A stretch of DNA of 64,000 nt, from contig NZ_CP060716.1 in the NCBI RefSeq assembly GCF_014396385.1, forward strand, positions 124,001 to 188,000, written 5' to 3'. The notes beneath the pieces were generated by a model. The model worked only from the letters and a program-made list of their open reading frames with translations. It ran no database searches and was not told where the DNA came from. The stretch comes from Leucobacter denitrificans (GTDB lineage: Bacteria > Actinomycetota > Actinomycetes > Actinomycetales > Microbacteriaceae). Position numbers and translations under genes: made by a program. Numbering within the stretch: position 1 is the first letter of the stretch; each line of letters starts with the position of its first letter. Shown here piece by piece: positions 1-12,983 of the stretch.

Positions 1-707
1 CGGTGCAACCGGTGTCTGAGCTGTGCTCGATCGCACGCGACGCCGGTATCCCTGTGCATCTTGACGCGGTTGCGGCGCTCGGGCAGGTGCCCCTAGACTT
101 CGCGGCGACGGGCGCATCGCTCATGAGTGTGTCTGCGCACAAAATCGGGGGAGCGGTCGGCGTTGGGGCACTTGTCGTGGCCCGAGACCAGGTTATTGAC
201 TCGCTATTTCATGGTGGATCGCAGCAGCGCGGCCGTTCGGGTACGCAGGATGTTGCCGGTGCGGTGTCATTCGCCGCTGCACTCGACGAGATCATTGAAC
301 CGGGTTCACAACAACCGAAGTCAGCACACATCGAACATCTCCGATTGCTCCGAGACCGTCTCATCGAGGGTGTTCGGGCAGTGGATCCAGAGGCGCAACT
401 CCGCGGAGCGGATCCGCTTGAATCACGCTTAGTAGGAAATGCACACTTCACGTTTCCGGGTTGTCAGGGTGATTCCCTGGTGTATTTACTCGATGCGACC
501 GGGGTTTCTGCATCTGTGGGGTCCGCGTGCCGCGCCGGGGTGGCAACAATCTCACACGTGCTTCTTGCCATGGGAGTGCCGGAGCAGGAAGCTGCGGGAG
601 CGCTCCGTTTCACACTTGGTTCGGCGAGCACCGCTGCTGACATTGACGCGCTGCTTACTGCACTCCCTGCCGCATTGCAGCGTGCGCGTGCTGCTGGCTT
701 GAGTTAG
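1..707 (+). CDS. Cysteine desulfurase (IscS/NifS family), 5' truncated by window edge
   Basis: PLP-dependent enzyme that takes sulfur from cysteine and carries it as an enzyme persulfide for Fe-S clusters and thiolated tRNA. The reading frame is open at base 1, so the N-terminal part and the start codon lie outside the window. In the visible 234 residues there are HLDAVAALGQ with the cofactor-binding aspartate, SAHKIGG with the PLP lysine (about residue 47), and GSACRAGV with the persulfide cysteine (about 176). The C-terminus matches the usual family end. mnmA follows 68 bases downstream. MnmA consumes sulfur from this enzyme class, so the pairing makes functional sense. Whether it is the Fe-S or the tRNA-dedicated enzyme cannot be told. 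Confidence 0.93.
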   Translation, partial: VQPVSELCSIARDAGIPVHLDAVAALGQVPLDFAATGASLMSVSAHKIGGAVGVGALVVARDQVIDSLFHGGSQQRGRSGTQDVAGAVSFAAALDEIIEPGSQQPKSAHIEHLRLLRDRLIEGVRAVDPEAQLRGADPLESRLVGNAHFTFPGCQGDSLVYLLDATGVSASVGSACRAGVATISHVLLAMGVPEQEAAGALRFTLGSASTAADIDALLTALPAALQRARAAGLS

Positions 708-763
708 CCTCAACCTTTTGTGCTGATCCTCAAACTCAGAATGCATAATCTCTGATGAGCGCC

Positions 764-769
764 TAGACT
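764..769 (+). promoter_or_regulatory. -10 hexamer TAGACT of mnmA, probably leaderless
   Basis: TAGACT lies exactly six bases before the GTG start of mnmA and no Shine-Dalgarno sequence is present. A -10 at this distance would start transcription at the start codon. The same geometry is seen at 1959, 8415, 15432 and 16710. Confidence 0.6.
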
Positions 770-775
770 GCTTGG

Positions 776-1939
776 GTGAAGATTCTGGCGGCGATGAGTG
801 GTGGGGTGGATTCGGCGGTTGCCGCGGCCCGCGCAGTCGAGGCTGGACACGATGTTGTTGGAGTTCATCTTGCGTTGAGCCGAATGCCGGGCACGCTCCG
901 CACGGGTTCGCGTGGATGCTGCACGGTCGAAGATGCGATGGACGCCAGGCGGGTCGCAAACTTGCTCGACATTCCTTTCTATGTGTGGGATTTCAGCGAG
1001 CGGTTCAAGGCAGATGTGGTTGATGACTTCATCGCCGAATACGAGGCTGGTCGCACTCCGAACCCGTGCATGCGATGCAACGAGAAGATCAAGTTTGCGG
1101 CGCTCCTCGATAAGGCAGTCGCGCTCGGGTTCGATGCGGTTGCAACCGGTCATTATGCTTCGCTCATCGATAGCCCCAACGGGCCAGAACTGCATCGGGC
1201 GAGCGCCTGGGCGAAAGACCAGTCATATGTGCTCGGGGTGCTGACGGCAGAGCAGCTCAAGTATTGCTACTTCCCGCTCGGTGACACGCCCTCGAAGGCG
1301 CTCATTCGCGAAGAGGCGGCGGATCGAGGAATTCAGATTTCTCATAAGCCCGACAGCCACGACATCTGCTTTATTCCCGATGGTGACACCCGCGGTTGGC
1401 TTTCTGAACACGTGAAACGAGAGCCAGGCGACATTCTCGATGAGTCTGGTTCAACTGTCGGTCGTCACGATGGCGCGCACGGTTACACAATCGGTCAGCG
1501 TAGGGGGCTTCAGCTTGGGGTGCCAGCGCCAGATGGTAACCCGAGGTACGTGCTTTCGATCCGCCCGGTTTCAAACCAGGTAATTGTTGGACCGAAGGAA
1601 CACCTTGCTGTCTCGCGCATTGCGGGGGGCAGGTTCAGTTGGGCGGGCGACCCAGGAATTGACCTCGCAGAGCGGTTTGCGTGTGACGTGCAAATTCGAG
1701 CTCATGCTGAGCCAGTGCCTGCGTATGCTTCGCTCGTGCCGATCCGCGAATCTGAGCGCACCGAGCAGCACAGGGTGGGTGCAACCCACGAGGTCGTGGT
1801 CGATGTCGCACTCGACCAGGCCGAACCTCTGCTCGGTGTCGCGCCTGGGCAAACCGCAGTGCTCTATATCGGCACTCGCGTACTGGGGCAGTTCACGATT
1901 GACCGCGCTATTCCGGCAGATTCTGCTCAGGCGGCGTAG
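776..1939 (+). CDS. mnmA: tRNA-specific 2-thiouridylase MnmA
   Basis: Cytoplasmic ATP-dependent enzyme that thiolates U34 of tRNAs for Lys, Glu and Gln. The 387-residue length is normal. The PP-loop [12 protein letters not shown] is at residues 6-17, the first catalytic cysteine is C101 in [12 protein letters not shown], and the second is C198 in [14 protein letters not shown] and KDQSYVL are also typical. The GTG start places the PP-loop at the expected N-terminal position and sits six bases after a TAGACT hexamer, so the message is probably leaderless. It follows a cysteine desulfurase, its likely sulfur source, and is followed 31 bases on by ligA with its own promoter. Confidence 0.96.
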   Translation: MKILAAMSGGVDSAVAAARAVEAGHDVVGVHLALSRMPGTLRTGSRGCCTVEDAMDARRVANLLDIPFYVWDFSERFKADVVDDFIAEYEAGRTPNPCMRCNEKIKFAALLDKAVALGFDAVATGHYASLIDSPNGPELHRASAWAKDQSYVLGVLTAEQLKYCYFPLGDTPSKALIREEAADRGIQISHKPDSHDICFIPDGDTRGWLSEHVKREPGDILDESGSTVGRHDGAHGYTIGQRRGLQLGVPAPDGNPRYVLSIRPVSNQVIVGPKEHLAVSRIAGGRFSWAGDPGIDLAERFACDVQIRAHAEPVPAYASLVPIRESERTEQHRVGATHEVVVDVALDQAEPLLGVAPGQTAVLYIGTRVLGQFTIDRAIPADSAQAA

Positions 1940-1958
1940 TAACTTCGCGTTGCGCTCG

Positions 1959-4178
<2,220 letters not shown>

Positions 4179-4281
4179 TTTCGCACTTGTGATTTCCCTA
4201 TCTTCGCTATTCTGAACGATGTTCACTCAAGGAAAACGGCGACTCGGAGGGGGACGCGCGCCACGAAAGGAATAACCAATC

Positions 4282-4893
4282 GTGTCAACTGGTGCTGCAT
4301 CAACACTTGTTCGAAGCTCATGGGCGCTTCAAGATCCACTACTCACTGAGTATTACGATCGCGAGTGGGGCATGCCCGTGCGTGATGATCAGGGCGTCTT
4401 TGAAAGGCTGACGCTTGAGGCGTTCCAGTCAGGCCTCTCTTGGCTGACGATCTTGCGCAAGCGTGACGCCTTTCGTGCGGCATTTCATGACTTCGATCCC
4501 GTACCCATCGCCCAGTACGACGAAGCAGATGTAAACAGACTGCTCGCAGACCCTGGCATCATACGAAACCGGCTCAAGATTGAGGCAACGATTTCTAACG
4601 CCCGCGCGCTCATTGAAATGCAAGCGAAGGGTCAGTCTCTCGCCGAAGTCGTTTGGAGCTACATGCCAGAATCTTCTCCAACGCCAACTGAAGACAGCGA
4701 GGTGCCGAGCGCATCTGACGAGTCAGTGGCGCTGGCAAAAGATCTCAAACATCGTGGGTTTCGATTCGTTGGACCAACGACAATGTACGCACTTATGTGT
4801 GCGCTCGGGGTCGTTGACGTACACCTAGTGTCGAGTCATAGGCGTGGGTGCTCGGGGCTTTGGAATCGCGACGGCTCACGTGTGGAACAGTAA
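4282..4893 (+). CDS. tag: 3-methyladenine DNA glycosylase I (Tag family)
   Basis: Base-excision repair glycosylase removing 3-methyladenine. The family is shown by DPLLTEYYDREWGMPV, FERLTLEAFQSGLSWLTILRKR with the active-site glutamate, FVGPTTMYALMCALGVVDVHLV and an HxxG-rich tail. The GTG start is preceded by AAAGGA nine bases away. Odd point: the E. coli enzyme binds zinc through an N-terminal Cys and His plus a C-terminal His and Cys. Here the N-terminal cysteine (RSSW instead of RCGW) and the histidine of AYHDNEWG (Tyr here) are missing, so the zinc site looks incomplete. A divergent Tag paralog is therefore possible. Confidence 0.85.
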   Translation: MSTGAASTLVRSSWALQDPLLTEYYDREWGMPVRDDQGVFERLTLEAFQSGLSWLTILRKRDAFRAAFHDFDPVPIAQYDEADVNRLLADPGIIRNRLKIEATISNARALIEMQAKGQSLAEVVWSYMPESSPTPTEDSEVPSASDESVALAKDLKHRGFRFVGPTTMYALMCALGVVDVHLVSSHRRGCSGLWNRDGSRVEQ

Positions 4894-4982
4894 TTTTCGG
4901 TCAATTTGCTCATCCAACCGGGTCTTCATCTCCACTCGGTAGGATGGACAGGTTCGAACCCGACTTCTTCTGATGGAGCAGC

Positions 4983-5303
4983 ATGCCAGAGAATCATGCG
5001 GCCCCGAGCGAGATCACTACGTCTACCGTGGAACACCTCGCCGGGCTTGCCAGGATTGCACTCACCGACACCGAGATTGAGACGCTCACGAGCGAACTCG
5101 GATCGATACTTACGAATATCGCAAAGGTGAGCGAAGTCGCGACACCTGATGTTCCTGCGACGAGCCACCCGATCCCGCTAAGCAACGTCACGCGCGAAGA
5201 CGTCGTGTCTGACGTTCTTTCGCGCGAAGAGGCGTTGCAGAACGCTCCCGCGGCTGCCGACGGCATGTTCCGGGTCTCATCGATCTTGGGTGAAGAGCAG
5301 TAG
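4983..5303 (+). CDS. gatC: Aspartyl/glutamyl-tRNA amidotransferase subunit C
   Basis: Small scaffold subunit of GatCAB, which amidates mischarged Glu-tRNA(Gln) and/or Asp-tRNA(Asn). The 106 residues show the conserved start VEHLAGLARIALTDTEIE, the middle HPIPLSNVTREDVV and the end FRVSSILGEE. GGAG lies five bases before the ATG. gatA begins nine bases after the stop, and gatB overlaps gatA, giving the standard C-A-B operon of bacteria that lack GlnRS and/or AsnRS. Confidence 0.96.
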   Translation: MPENHAAPSEITTSTVEHLAGLARIALTDTEIETLTSELGSILTNIAKVSEVATPDVPATSHPIPLSNVTREDVVSDVLSREEALQNAPAAADGMFRVSSILGEEQ

Positions 5304-5312
5304 GGAATACAC

Positions 5313-6842
5313 ATGAATGAACTAATTCAGCTCACCGCTGCAGACCTCGCCGCAAAGCTCCAGGCAGGTGACGTGTCCGCCGAAGAGGCGACACGCGCTC
5401 ATCTCGACCGTATTGCTGCCGTTGACGGTGATCTCAATGCGTTTCTTGCTACAAATGAGGAGGTGTCGCTCGAAGCCGCGCGCGCAATTGATGCGAGACG
5501 AGCTGCGGGTGAGGAGCTTGGCGAACTCGCGGGAGTTCCTCTCGCAGTGAAAGACGTGTTGGTCACAACCGATATGCCGTCGACCTCGGGATCAAAGATG
5601 CTCGAGGGGTACCGCTCACCATTCGACGCCACTTCGGTCGCGAAGGCCCGTGCAGCCGGTCTCATCTCTATCGGCAAGACAAACATGGACGAGTTTGCGA
5701 TGGGGTCCTCCACGGAGAACTCTGCATACGGTCCGACGCGCAACCCGTGGGCACTTGACCGAGTTCCCGGAGGCTCAGGAGGTGGCTCGGCTGCTGCCGT
5801 AAGCGCTTTCGAAGCACCGCTTGCACTGGGTTCTGACACAGGTGGCTCGATTCGCCAGCCCGCTGCACTCACGGGCACAGTTGGTGCGAAGCCAACCTAT
5901 GGTGGGGTCAGTCGCTACGGCGCGATCGCACTTGCTTCGTCCCTTGACCAGATCGGGCCGTGCGCGCGCACTGTGCTCGATACCGCACTTCTGCACGACG
6001 TGATCGCAGGTCACGATCCGCACGATTCAACTTCGCTCGCTCACGAGTGGCCATCAATGGTGGCTGCCGCGCGCGGTGGGGCAAACCCGGAGTCACTCAG
6101 GGGGCTGCGAGTTGGAGTCGTGAAACAGCTCATGCTTGATGGCGTTCAGCCAGGTGTTAAAGCACGATTCGAAGAGACTCTTGCTTTGATGTCGGAACAG
6201 GGGGCTGAGATTATCGAGATCGACGCACCTCACTTCGAGTACGCGGTAGCAGCGTATTACCTCATCCTTCCTTCTGAAGCGTCGAGCAATCTTGCAAAGT
6301 ATGATTCGGTTCGCTTTGGGTTGCGGGTGGAACCGGAAGGTGGCGGCACCATCGAGGGTGTCATGAGTGCGACCCGAGAAGCCGGCTTTGGCGCTGAGGT
6401 AAAGCGCAGAATTATTCTGGGCACTTACGCGCTTTCAGCGGGCTACTACGACGCCTACTACGGCAGTGCTCAAAAAGTTCGCACGCTCATCCAGCGTGAC
6501 TTTGCGAGTGCCTTTGCGCAGGTCGATGTGATTGCATCACCGACAGCACCAACAACTGCGTGGCAGCTTGGTGCACACCGCGGTAACCCGATGCAGGACT
6601 ACCTCAATGACGCGACCACGATTCCGGCGAACCTCGCGGGTATTCCAGGCCTGAGCCTGCCGGTGGGAACGGCAGCTGAAGATGGGCTACCAGTTGGGCT
6701 CCAGCTCATGGCGCCAGCGTTCGAAGACGCCCGGTTGTACCGTGCTGGCGCAGCGATTGAGACCCTCGTCACTGAACGAGACGGTACTCCGTTCTGGGCT
6801 CAAGCTCCATCACTCACTGCAGCCGGAAAGGCGGGCGCATAA
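5313..6842 (+). CDS. gatA: Aspartyl/glutamyl-tRNA amidotransferase subunit A
   Basis: Amidase-signature subunit that releases ammonia from glutamine for transamidation. The catalytic Lys is in LAVKDVLVT, and the Ser-cis-Ser pair lies in [14 protein letters not shown] and [15 protein letters not shown]. The 509-residue length is typical. The stop codon TAA shares its last base with the ATG of gatB (TAATG), so the two subunits are translationally coupled. Confidence 0.97.
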   Translation: MNELIQLTAADLAAKLQAGDVSAEEATRAHLDRIAAVDGDLNAFLATNEEVSLEAARAIDARRAAGEELGELAGVPLAVKDVLVTTDMPSTSGSKMLEGYRSPFDATSVAKARAAGLISIGKTNMDEFAMGSSTENSAYGPTRNPWALDRVPGGSGGGSAAAVSAFEAPLALGSDTGGSIRQPAALTGTVGAKPTYGGVSRYGAIALASSLDQIGPCARTVLDTALLHDVIAGHDPHDSTSLAHEWPSMVAAARGGANPESLRGLRVGVVKQLMLDGVQPGVKARFEETLALMSEQGAEIIEIDAPHFEYAVAAYYLILPSEASSNLAKYDSVRFGLRVEPEGGGTIEGVMSATREAGFGAEVKRRIILGTYALSAGYYDAYYGSAQKVRTLIQRDFASAFAQVDVIASPTAPTTAWQLGAHRGNPMQDYLNDATTIPANLAGIPGLSLPVGTAAEDGLPVGLQLMAPAFEDARLYRAGAAIETLVTERDGTPFWAQAPSLTAAGKAGA

Positions 6843-8356
6843 TGGCAAAGACAAAGCTCATGGACTTTGAGCGGGCGCTCGAACTGTTCGAACCCGTCAT
6901 TGGGCTCGAGGTTCACGTGGAGCTCAATACGAAGACCAAGATGTTCTCGCCCGCGCCGAACATCTTCGGTTCTGAGCCGAACACGAACCTCGCGCCTGTG
7001 TGTCTTGGGCTTCCGGGCTCGCTCCCGGTGCTCAATGAGCAGGCGGTTCGCTACTCGATCAGTCTCGGACTCGCACTCGGTTGCGAAATTGCCGAGGTTT
7101 CAGGGTTCGCGCGCAAGAATTATTTCTACCCCGATATGGGCAAGAATTACCAGATTTCGCAGTACGACGATCCGATCGCACACGACGGTTCAGTAGAAAT
7201 TGAACTCGAATCGGGACGTGTGGTGCATGTGCCGATTGAACGCGCTCACATGGAAGAAGATGCGGGCAAGCTGAATCACGTTGGTGGCTCCACGGGGCGC
7301 ATCCAGGGTGCAGAGTATTCGCTCGTTGATTACAACCGTGCGGGTGTGCCCCTCGTAGAGATCGTGACACGACCGATTTTCGGCGGCGAAGCTGACACCC
7401 CTGAAATTGCTTCGGCCTACGTTTCGACGATTCGTGATCTCGTAGTATCCCTAGGTATCTCGGATGCACGGATGGAGCGAGGAAACATTCGCTGCGACGC
7501 GAACGTATCATTGCGCCTACGTGGCAACGAAGAGGCTGGAATGAGCGTGCTGGGCACTCGCACTGAGACGAAGAACGTGAACTCACTGCGTTCCATCGAA
7601 CGCGCGGTGCGCTTCGAGATCCAGCGCCAGGCCCAGATTCTCTCTGAAGGTGGATCGATCACGCAGGAGACCCGCCACTGGCACGAGGACACGGGCGAGA
7701 CCTCGCCAGGTCGTCCAAAGAGTGACGCAGACGATTACCGGTACTTCCCGGAGCCAGACCTTGCTCCGCTCACGCCATCACGCGACCTCGTTGAGGAATT
7801 GCGGGCTGCGCTTCCAGAGCACCCGACGCTTCGTCGCCGTCGCCTTCGCGAGGAGTGGGGCTTCTCAGCGCTCGAGTTCCGCGACGTTGTAAACGGCGGT
7901 CTTGTGAACGATATCGAAGCCACGGTCGCTGCGGGAGTTCCAGCGCAGACCGCACGTAAGTGGTGGACTGGCGAGATTGCACGCATCGCGAACGAACGAT
8001 CAGCAACACCATCCGACCTCATCACACCATCGCAGATTGTCGAGCTCGTCGCTCTCGTCGATGCTGGCACACTCAACGACAAGCTGGCTCGACAGGTCAT
8101 CCAAGGCATCATTGATGGCGAGGGTTCTGCCCAGGAGATCGTCGATGCTCGTGGACTCGCGATCGTGTCAGACGACGGCGCACTCATTGAGGCCGTAGAT
8201 GCCGCACTCGCGCAGCAGCCAGACGTGCTCGAAAAGATTCGCTCGGGCAAGGTTCAGGCCGCCGGTGCGATTATCGGTTCGGTCATGAAAGCGATGCGAG
8301 GCCAGGCAGACGCGGCACGTGTTCGAGAGCTGGTGCTCGAGCGCGCCAGCGTTTAG
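6842..8356 (+). CDS. gatB: Aspartyl/glutamyl-tRNA amidotransferase subunit B
   Basis: Subunit that binds the mischarged tRNA, phosphorylates the acyl group and receives ammonia from GatA. Family signatures are VIGLEVHVELNTKTKMFS, FARKNYFYPDMGKNYQISQYD and HMEEDAGKLNH. The phrase DYNRAGVPLVEIVT and the C-terminal YqeY/tRNA-binding domain ending in VGSVMKAMRGQADAA-like sequence (IIGSVMKAMRG) are also seen. Length 504 is normal. A stem-loop follows 14 bases after the stop. Confidence 0.97.
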   Translation: MAKTKLMDFERALELFEPVIGLEVHVELNTKTKMFSPAPNIFGSEPNTNLAPVCLGLPGSLPVLNEQAVRYSISLGLALGCEIAEVSGFARKNYFYPDMGKNYQISQYDDPIAHDGSVEIELESGRVVHVPIERAHMEEDAGKLNHVGGSTGRIQGAEYSLVDYNRAGVPLVEIVTRPIFGGEADTPEIASAYVSTIRDLVVSLGISDARMERGNIRCDANVSLRLRGNEEAGMSVLGTRTETKNVNSLRSIERAVRFEIQRQAQILSEGGSITQETRHWHEDTGETSPGRPKSDADDYRYFPEPDLAPLTPSRDLVEELRAALPEHPTLRRRRLREEWGFSALEFRDVVNGGLVNDIEATVAAGVPAQTARKWWTGEIARIANERSATPSDLITPSQIVELVALVDAGTLNDKLARQVIQGIIDGEGSAQEIVDARGLAIVSDDGALIEAVDAALAQQPDVLEKIRSGKVQAAGAIIGSVMKAMRGQADAARVRELVLERASV

Positions 8357-8370
8357 GCGGTTCACATATT

Positions 8371-8414
8371 CGCGTTCGTGCAGGGGCGGGGCAACCCACC
8401 CCCGCACGAACGCG
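8371..8414 (+). terminator. Stem-loop after gatB
   Basis: An 11-bp perfect stem (CGCGTTCGTGC / GCACGAACGCG) is extended by a G4/C4 inner stem. There is no T-run; the next bases are TAGACT, the putative -10 of the downstream gene. It probably terminates the gat operon and may insulate the next promoter. Confidence 0.55.
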
Positions 8415-8420
8415 TAGACT
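8415..8420 (+). promoter_or_regulatory. -10 hexamer TAGACT, probably leaderless
   Basis: TAGACT directly follows the gatB stem-loop and lies exactly six bases before the ATG at 8427. Hexamer and spacing are the same as at 764 and 1959. Confidence 0.55.
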
Positions 8421-8426
8421 CGCCAC

Positions 8427-9554
8427 ATGGGTAAGAGCGAGCAGCAATTTTCCACAAAAGGTGCTTATGTTACGGGTGGCGCTGAGTTCACGCGAGATAC
8501 GAACTACATCGAGGACCGCATAGTTCGAGATCCTGAGGCTGTAAAACAACTTCCTGCCCCTCCGCAGTCAAGTATCGGATCTCTTGGTTACGGTTTGAGC
8601 GATGGTGCGGAGGCGTGGCCAGTAGAGCCGGGACGGTATCGGCTCGTTGCCGCAAATGCTTGCCCGTGGGCAAATCGCACCGTCATCGTGAGACGGCTCC
8701 TAGGGCTCGAAGACGTGATATCGCTCGGACGCCCCGGTCCAGTGCACGACGTGCGCTCGTGGACGTTCGACCTCGACGAAGGCGGTGTCGATCCGATACT
8801 AGGAACCGAGCGTCTCCAAGAAAACTATTTCACTCGCTTTCCCGGCTATCCTCGTGGAATCACAGTTCCCGCGATCGTAGATATTCCTACGGGGGGAGTG
8901 GTGACCAACGACTACCCTCAGATCACGCTCGACTTTTCGACCGAGTGGCGCGAGTATCACCGAGAAGGGGCGCCAAACCTTCTCCCGGAGAGCACGCTTG
9001 ACGATATGTGGCCCGTGATTAAGCGAGTATTCACCGAGGTAAACAATGGTGTGTACCGCTGCGGTTTTGCGGGAAGCCAAGATGCTTATGAGACGGCCTA
9101 CGCGAGGCTCTGGGAGGCCTTTGACTGGCTCGAGGAGCGGCTCTCAAAGCACCGTTACCTCATGGGCGCAACCATCACCGAGGCTGACGTGCGACTCTTC
9201 ACCACGCTCGCACGCTTCGATCCCGTGTATCACGGCCACTTCAAGACGAATCGAAACAAGCTCGCTGAGATGGAGAACCTTTGGGGCTACGCTCGCGACC
9301 TGTTTCAGACTCCAGGTTTTGGAGACACGATCGACTTCGTGCAGATCAAGCAGCACTATTACATCACTCACGAAGATGTGAACCCGACGCAAATTGTTCC
9401 GTCGGGCCCTGACCTTGGCAATTGGCTCGATCCACACGATCGAGAGAGGCTCGGCGGTTCGCCATTCGGTGATGGCACGGCACCTGGGCCGGTGAGCGAG
9501 CATGAGCGGATCGCAGCGGGCCACAACCCGCTGTACCCCCTCTTATCTGACTAA
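8427..9554 (+). CDS. Glutathionyl/mycothiyl-hydroquinone reductase (GST omega-like, YqjG/ECM4 family)
   Basis: Thioredoxin-fold transferase that, in characterised members, reduces thiol conjugates of hydroquinones. The active-site cysteine is C79 in ANACPWANRTVIVRR. The family phrases DPNY-like DTNYIEDRI, TVPAIVDIPTGGVVTNDYPQI and GVYRCGFA are clear. RYLMGATITEADVRLFTTLARFD marks the helical domain. Length 375 is slightly longer than the usual 320-350. Actinobacteria use mycothiol rather than glutathione, so the true thiol is probably mycothiol (inference). The gene stands alone, with its own leaderless-type promoter, and converges on glpK. Confidence 0.9.
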   Translation: MGKSEQQFSTKGAYVTGGAEFTRDTNYIEDRIVRDPEAVKQLPAPPQSSIGSLGYGLSDGAEAWPVEPGRYRLVAANACPWANRTVIVRRLLGLEDVISLGRPGPVHDVRSWTFDLDEGGVDPILGTERLQENYFTRFPGYPRGITVPAIVDIPTGGVVTNDYPQITLDFSTEWREYHREGAPNLLPESTLDDMWPVIKRVFTEVNNGVYRCGFAGSQDAYETAYARLWEAFDWLEERLSKHRYLMGATITEADVRLFTTLARFDPVYHGHFKTNRNKLAEMENLWGYARDLFQTPGFGDTIDFVQIKQHYYITHEDVNPTQIVPSGPDLGNWLDPHDRERLGGSPFGDGTAPGPVSEHERIAAGHNPLYPLLSD

Positions 9555-9568
9555 AGTCTGGCCACCCG

Positions 9569-11101
9569 TTAGCGCACGTCGTCGTCGACCCAGTCCATCG
9601 ACTTCGTGACAGCCTTGTGCCACTGCCTGAGTAAGCGATCTCGCTCACCAGGGTTGATTGACGGCTCCCATCGTTGATCTTCGCGCCAATTTTCGCGGAG
9701 CTCGTCGAGCCCCGACCAGAAACCAACGGCGAGACCAGCTGCATACGCCGCACCGAGCGCCGTTGTCTCGGTTACAGCCGGGCGCACGACCGAGGTATTG
9801 AGCATGTCGGCTTGAAACTGCATGAGTGTGTCGTTCGCCACCATGCCACCGTCAACGCGGAGTTCGGTGAGCGGCGCACCGTTGGCGGCTGCCACGTCGG
9901 CATTGACCGCATCCAGTACGTCGCGGGTTTGGTACGCAACTGCCTCAAGTGCTGCGCGCGCAATGTGTCCGCGATTCGAGTATCTTGTGAGCCCAACCAG
10001 TGCGCCGCGCGCGTCGGGCCGCCAGTACGGTGCAAAGAGGCCAGAGAACGCAGGAACGAGATACACGCCGCCGTTGTCATCAACCGAAGCGGCGAGTTTT
10101 TCGACCTCAGTGGCAGAAGCGATGAGTCCAATTTGGTCACGCAACCATTGCACCAGTGAACCCGCAACTGCGATCGAGCCTTCGAGTGCGTAGTGGGCGG
10201 GTTCGTCTCCAAGTTTGTAGCTCACTGTGGTGAGCAAGCCGTTGGCGGAGTGCACAATGTCTTCACCGGTCTGGAAGATGAGAAAACAACCAGTACCGTA
10301 GGTGTTTTTTGAGTCCCCGGCGTTAAACGCAGCCTGCCCGAACGTCGCTGCCTGCTGATCGCCCAAGATCCCTGCAATAGGGGTGCCGCGGAGTAGCGAC
10401 GTTTCGTGCGCGGTGCCGTACACCTCAGATGACGAGCGGATCTCGGGGAGCATCGAACGAGGTACGCCAAATGCGCCGAGCAACTCGTCGTCCCATGTGA
10501 GCGTCTTGAGATCCATGAGCATGGTACGCGATGCGTTCGTGACGTCAGTGGTGTGAATGCCGCCGTTTACTCCGCCGGTGAGGTTCCAGAGTACCCACGT
10601 ATCCGTGGTGCCAAAGGCGAGTTTTCCGGCCTCGGCTTCTTCCCTGGCGCCCTCAACGTTCTCGAGGATCCAGGCGATTTTGGAGGCCGAAAAATAGCTC
10701 GCGAGCGGCAGCCCAGTCTTCGCCTTGAATCGTTCGGCTCCGAGCTCGGATTCTGCTGCGAGCTGATCCACAATGCTCTGCGTTCGCGTGTCTTGCCAGA
10801 CAATCGCATTGTAGATCGGCTCACCGGTCTCGCGATTCCACACCACGGTTGTCTCGCGCTGATTGGTGATGCCGACTGCCTCGATGTCGCTCTCATTGAG
10901 CTTGGCACGGCCGAGAGCGGTGCCGATCACTTCCTGGGTGTGCTTCCAAATTTCTGTCGCATTGTGCTCTACCCAGCCCGCCTGTGGCATGTGCTGTGTG
11001 TGTTCACGCTGGCCCGTGGCGATGAGCCTTCCGCCTCGGTCAAAGACGATCGCGCGGGTTGATGTGGTGCCCTGGTCGATCGCGAGAATGTAGTTTCCCA
11101 T
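9569..11101 (-). CDS. glpK: Glycerol kinase
   Basis: FGGY-family kinase making glycerol 3-phosphate from glycerol and ATP. N-terminal [15 protein letters not shown] carries the phosphate-1 loop, and the central signature [13 protein letters not shown] and C-terminal [21 protein letters not shown] are present. The 510 residues match the family. Its ATG shares one base with the TAA stop of glpD (TAATG on the minus strand), so kinase and dehydrogenase are made from one coupled operon. No glycerol facilitator gene is adjacent. Confidence 0.97.
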   Translation of the reverse strand: MGNYILAIDQGTTSTRAIVFDRGGRLIATGQREHTQHMPQAGWVEHNATEIWKHTQEVIGTALGRAKLNESDIEAVGITNQRETTVVWNRETGEPIYNAIVWQDTRTQSIVDQLAAESELGAERFKAKTGLPLASYFSASKIAWILENVEGAREEAEAGKLAFGTTDTWVLWNLTGGVNGGIHTTDVTNASRTMLMDLKTLTWDDELLGAFGVPRSMLPEIRSSSEVYGTAHETSLLRGTPIAGILGDQQAATFGQAAFNAGDSKNTYGTGCFLIFQTGEDIVHSANGLLTTVSYKLGDEPAHYALEGSIAVAGSLVQWLRDQIGLIASATEVEKLAASVDDNGGVYLVPAFSGLFAPYWRPDARGALVGLTRYSNRGHIARAALEAVAYQTRDVLDAVNADVAAANGAPLTELRVDGGMVANDTLMQFQADMLNTSVVRPAVTETTALGAAYAAGLAVGFWSGLDELRENWREDQRWEPSINPGERDRLLRQWHKAVTKSMDWVDDDVR

Positions 11102-12885
11102 TACTGCTCCTGAATCTTGCTAACACCCGGTTCGCCGAGCACCACGCGATGGCGATCTGCGAGCAGTTGCGTCGTTCGGGCTATTTCTTGTGTCTGAGCT
11201 GCCGCATCCCAGCCCATAGTGGAAGCGATCGCTGAGGCAATCTCGACGAGCGACTCATGTGTCATACCGCCGCAGAACGCGACAGATGTGCGTCGAAGGA
11301 GCAGGTCATCGAGGTGACGCACATCTTCGTGACGCGCGAGAAACTCCAGCTCTTCAGCGAAATACCCGGGGGTAAGTGTGAGCTCACGAGGCATCTTCGG
11401 GAGAACTGCGAGCATCGCAGCAGCTTTGGTGCCGTATCGCTTGAGAAGTTGTTCGACGACTTCGCGGCTGTGGCCCGCACCGTTTCTCGCGATCCACAAT
11501 TTCTTCGCGGCGCGACTCGTGGGGAACCCAATCGCGCCCCCAATTGGCAGCGCCCGCGTCTGGGTGCGACGCGCGATGCGACTAGTTGGCCAGCCAAGTA
11601 GCGCGAGCGTCTCATTACCGAGGTGCTCTGCGAGTGCGCGGAATGTGGTCCATTTTCCGCCGACCAGGCTGAGTGTGCGCACGTCGTCGAGCCACCCGTG
11701 CTCGATGCGGTAGTCGCGCGAGACGAACCCGGGAAGCGTGTCATCGTGGCGGGGGAGCGGCCGTACCCCTGAGAATGTGAAAACAATCTGGTCGCGCGAG
11801 ACCGGTATCGACGGAAAGACGTGCTTTACGAGGTCGAGGAAATACTCGATCTCGTCGTCGGTGCACACCGAGACCTCGCGTGGATCGACGTTGATATCTG
11901 TAGTGCCGATCATCACGCGGTCTTTCAACGGGTAGACGAGCACGATGCGGCCGTCTGAGTGCTCGAAGAAGATCTCGCGGCCGCCTGTAGCGTCAAAGAG
12001 TTCTGGGTGATCGAGCACAATGTGCGAGCCCTTAGTACCACCCATGTAATTGGTTGGCCTGCCGAGCGCCTCATTCGTGAGATCGGTCTCTTTGCCACTG
12101 ACATTCACAATGACCCGTGCACCGAACTCGAACTCCTCGCCGCGCTTGTTGTCGCGCAAGCGAGCCTTGCCGTTCTCGAACCCGACAAGTGACACATAGT
12201 TCGCGGCGCGCGCGGTCTGCTCGCTCGACACCGTGGCCGGGCCGTTGGCTTCTGTTGCGCCAGCAGCGAGACCGTCGTACAAGACGTCGAGCGCAAGTCG
12301 TTCTGGATCGTGCATGGACGCGTCGAAATATGTTGCCGTGTATTTGATCTCTGGGTTCAGTCGGGGCAAAAGCTTGAGCGATTTCTCTCGACCGTGGAAG
12401 CGGTGACGGGGCACCCTGCCGCCAGCACGTGAGAACGTGTCGTAAATCATGAGGCCGGTCTTTATGAGCAGCGCGCCTCGCTCGCGAGACTTGCCGCGGC
12501 CGTGCGTAATGAGCAGCCTGAGAGGTGCCGTGAGGATGCCAGAGAAAGTCGAGAAGATGGGAATTGTCGTCTGAAGAGGCCTGACATAGTGCGGCGCATT
12601 GCGGATCAGGCGATTGCGCTCTTGCACCGCCTCTTTGACGAGCCTGAATTCGCCATTCTCGAGGTACCGCACACCGCCGTGCACCATGTGGCTCGACGCT
12701 GACGACGCCCCGGAGACAAAGTCAGCGGCATCGATAAGTGCAACGTCGACGCCGAGCAGTGCGAGTTCTCGGAATGTCGCTATGCCGTTGATGCCGCCGC
12801 CCACGATGAGTACATCTGCTTGAGGCCGGTCTACGAGCGACGCGACCCGTTCGTGGATAGGTTGTTTGTTCGCCATGCGCATCAC
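11101..12885 (-). CDS. glpD: Aerobic glycerol-3-phosphate dehydrogenase
   Basis: Membrane-associated FAD enzyme oxidising glycerol 3-phosphate to dihydroxyacetone phosphate and passing electrons to quinone. The FAD loop [21 protein letters not shown] is near residue 25. [21 protein letters not shown] and the C-terminal DAO-like domain ([30 protein letters not shown]) are diagnostic. Length is 594. Starts at 12885 (GTG), 12882 (ATG) and 12876 (ATG) are all possible. The last has AGGTGA five bases upstream and fits best. First gene of the glpD-glpK operon; dinB is divergent. Confidence 0.96.
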   Translation of the reverse strand: MMRMANKQPIHERVASLVDRPQADVLIVGGGINGIATFRELALLGVDVALIDAADFVSGASSASSHMVHGGVRYLENGEFRLVKEAVQERNRLIRNAPHYVRPLQTTIPIFSTFSGILTAPLRLLITHGRGKSRERGALLIKTGLMIYDTFSRAGGRVPRHRFHGREKSLKLLPRLNPEIKYTATYFDASMHDPERLALDVLYDGLAAGATEANGPATVSSEQTARAANYVSLVGFENGKARLRDNKRGEEFEFGARVIVNVSGKETDLTNEALGRPTNYMGGTKGSHIVLDHPELFDATGGREIFFEHSDGRIVLVYPLKDRVMIGTTDINVDPREVSVCTDDEIEYFLDLVKHVFPSIPVSRDQIVFTFSGVRPLPRHDDTLPGFVSRDYRIEHGWLDDVRTLSLVGGKWTTFRALAEHLGNETLALLGWPTSRIARRTQTRALPIGGAIGFPTSRAAKKLWIARNGAGHSREVVEQLLKRYGTKAAAMLAVLPKMPRELTLTPGYFAEELEFLARHEDVRHLDDLLLRRTSVAFCGGMTHESLVEIASAIASTMGWDAAAQTQEIARTTQLLADRHRVVLGEPGVSKIQEQ

Positions 12886-12983
12886 CTGTTCCCGTGAGTT
12901 GTGCTGGTTCTACGCTATCGTCTTGCTGTGACAATCGGGCGGTAGGCACTGCCATGTGGTGCAATGGAGTGGTGGCGAACGGA

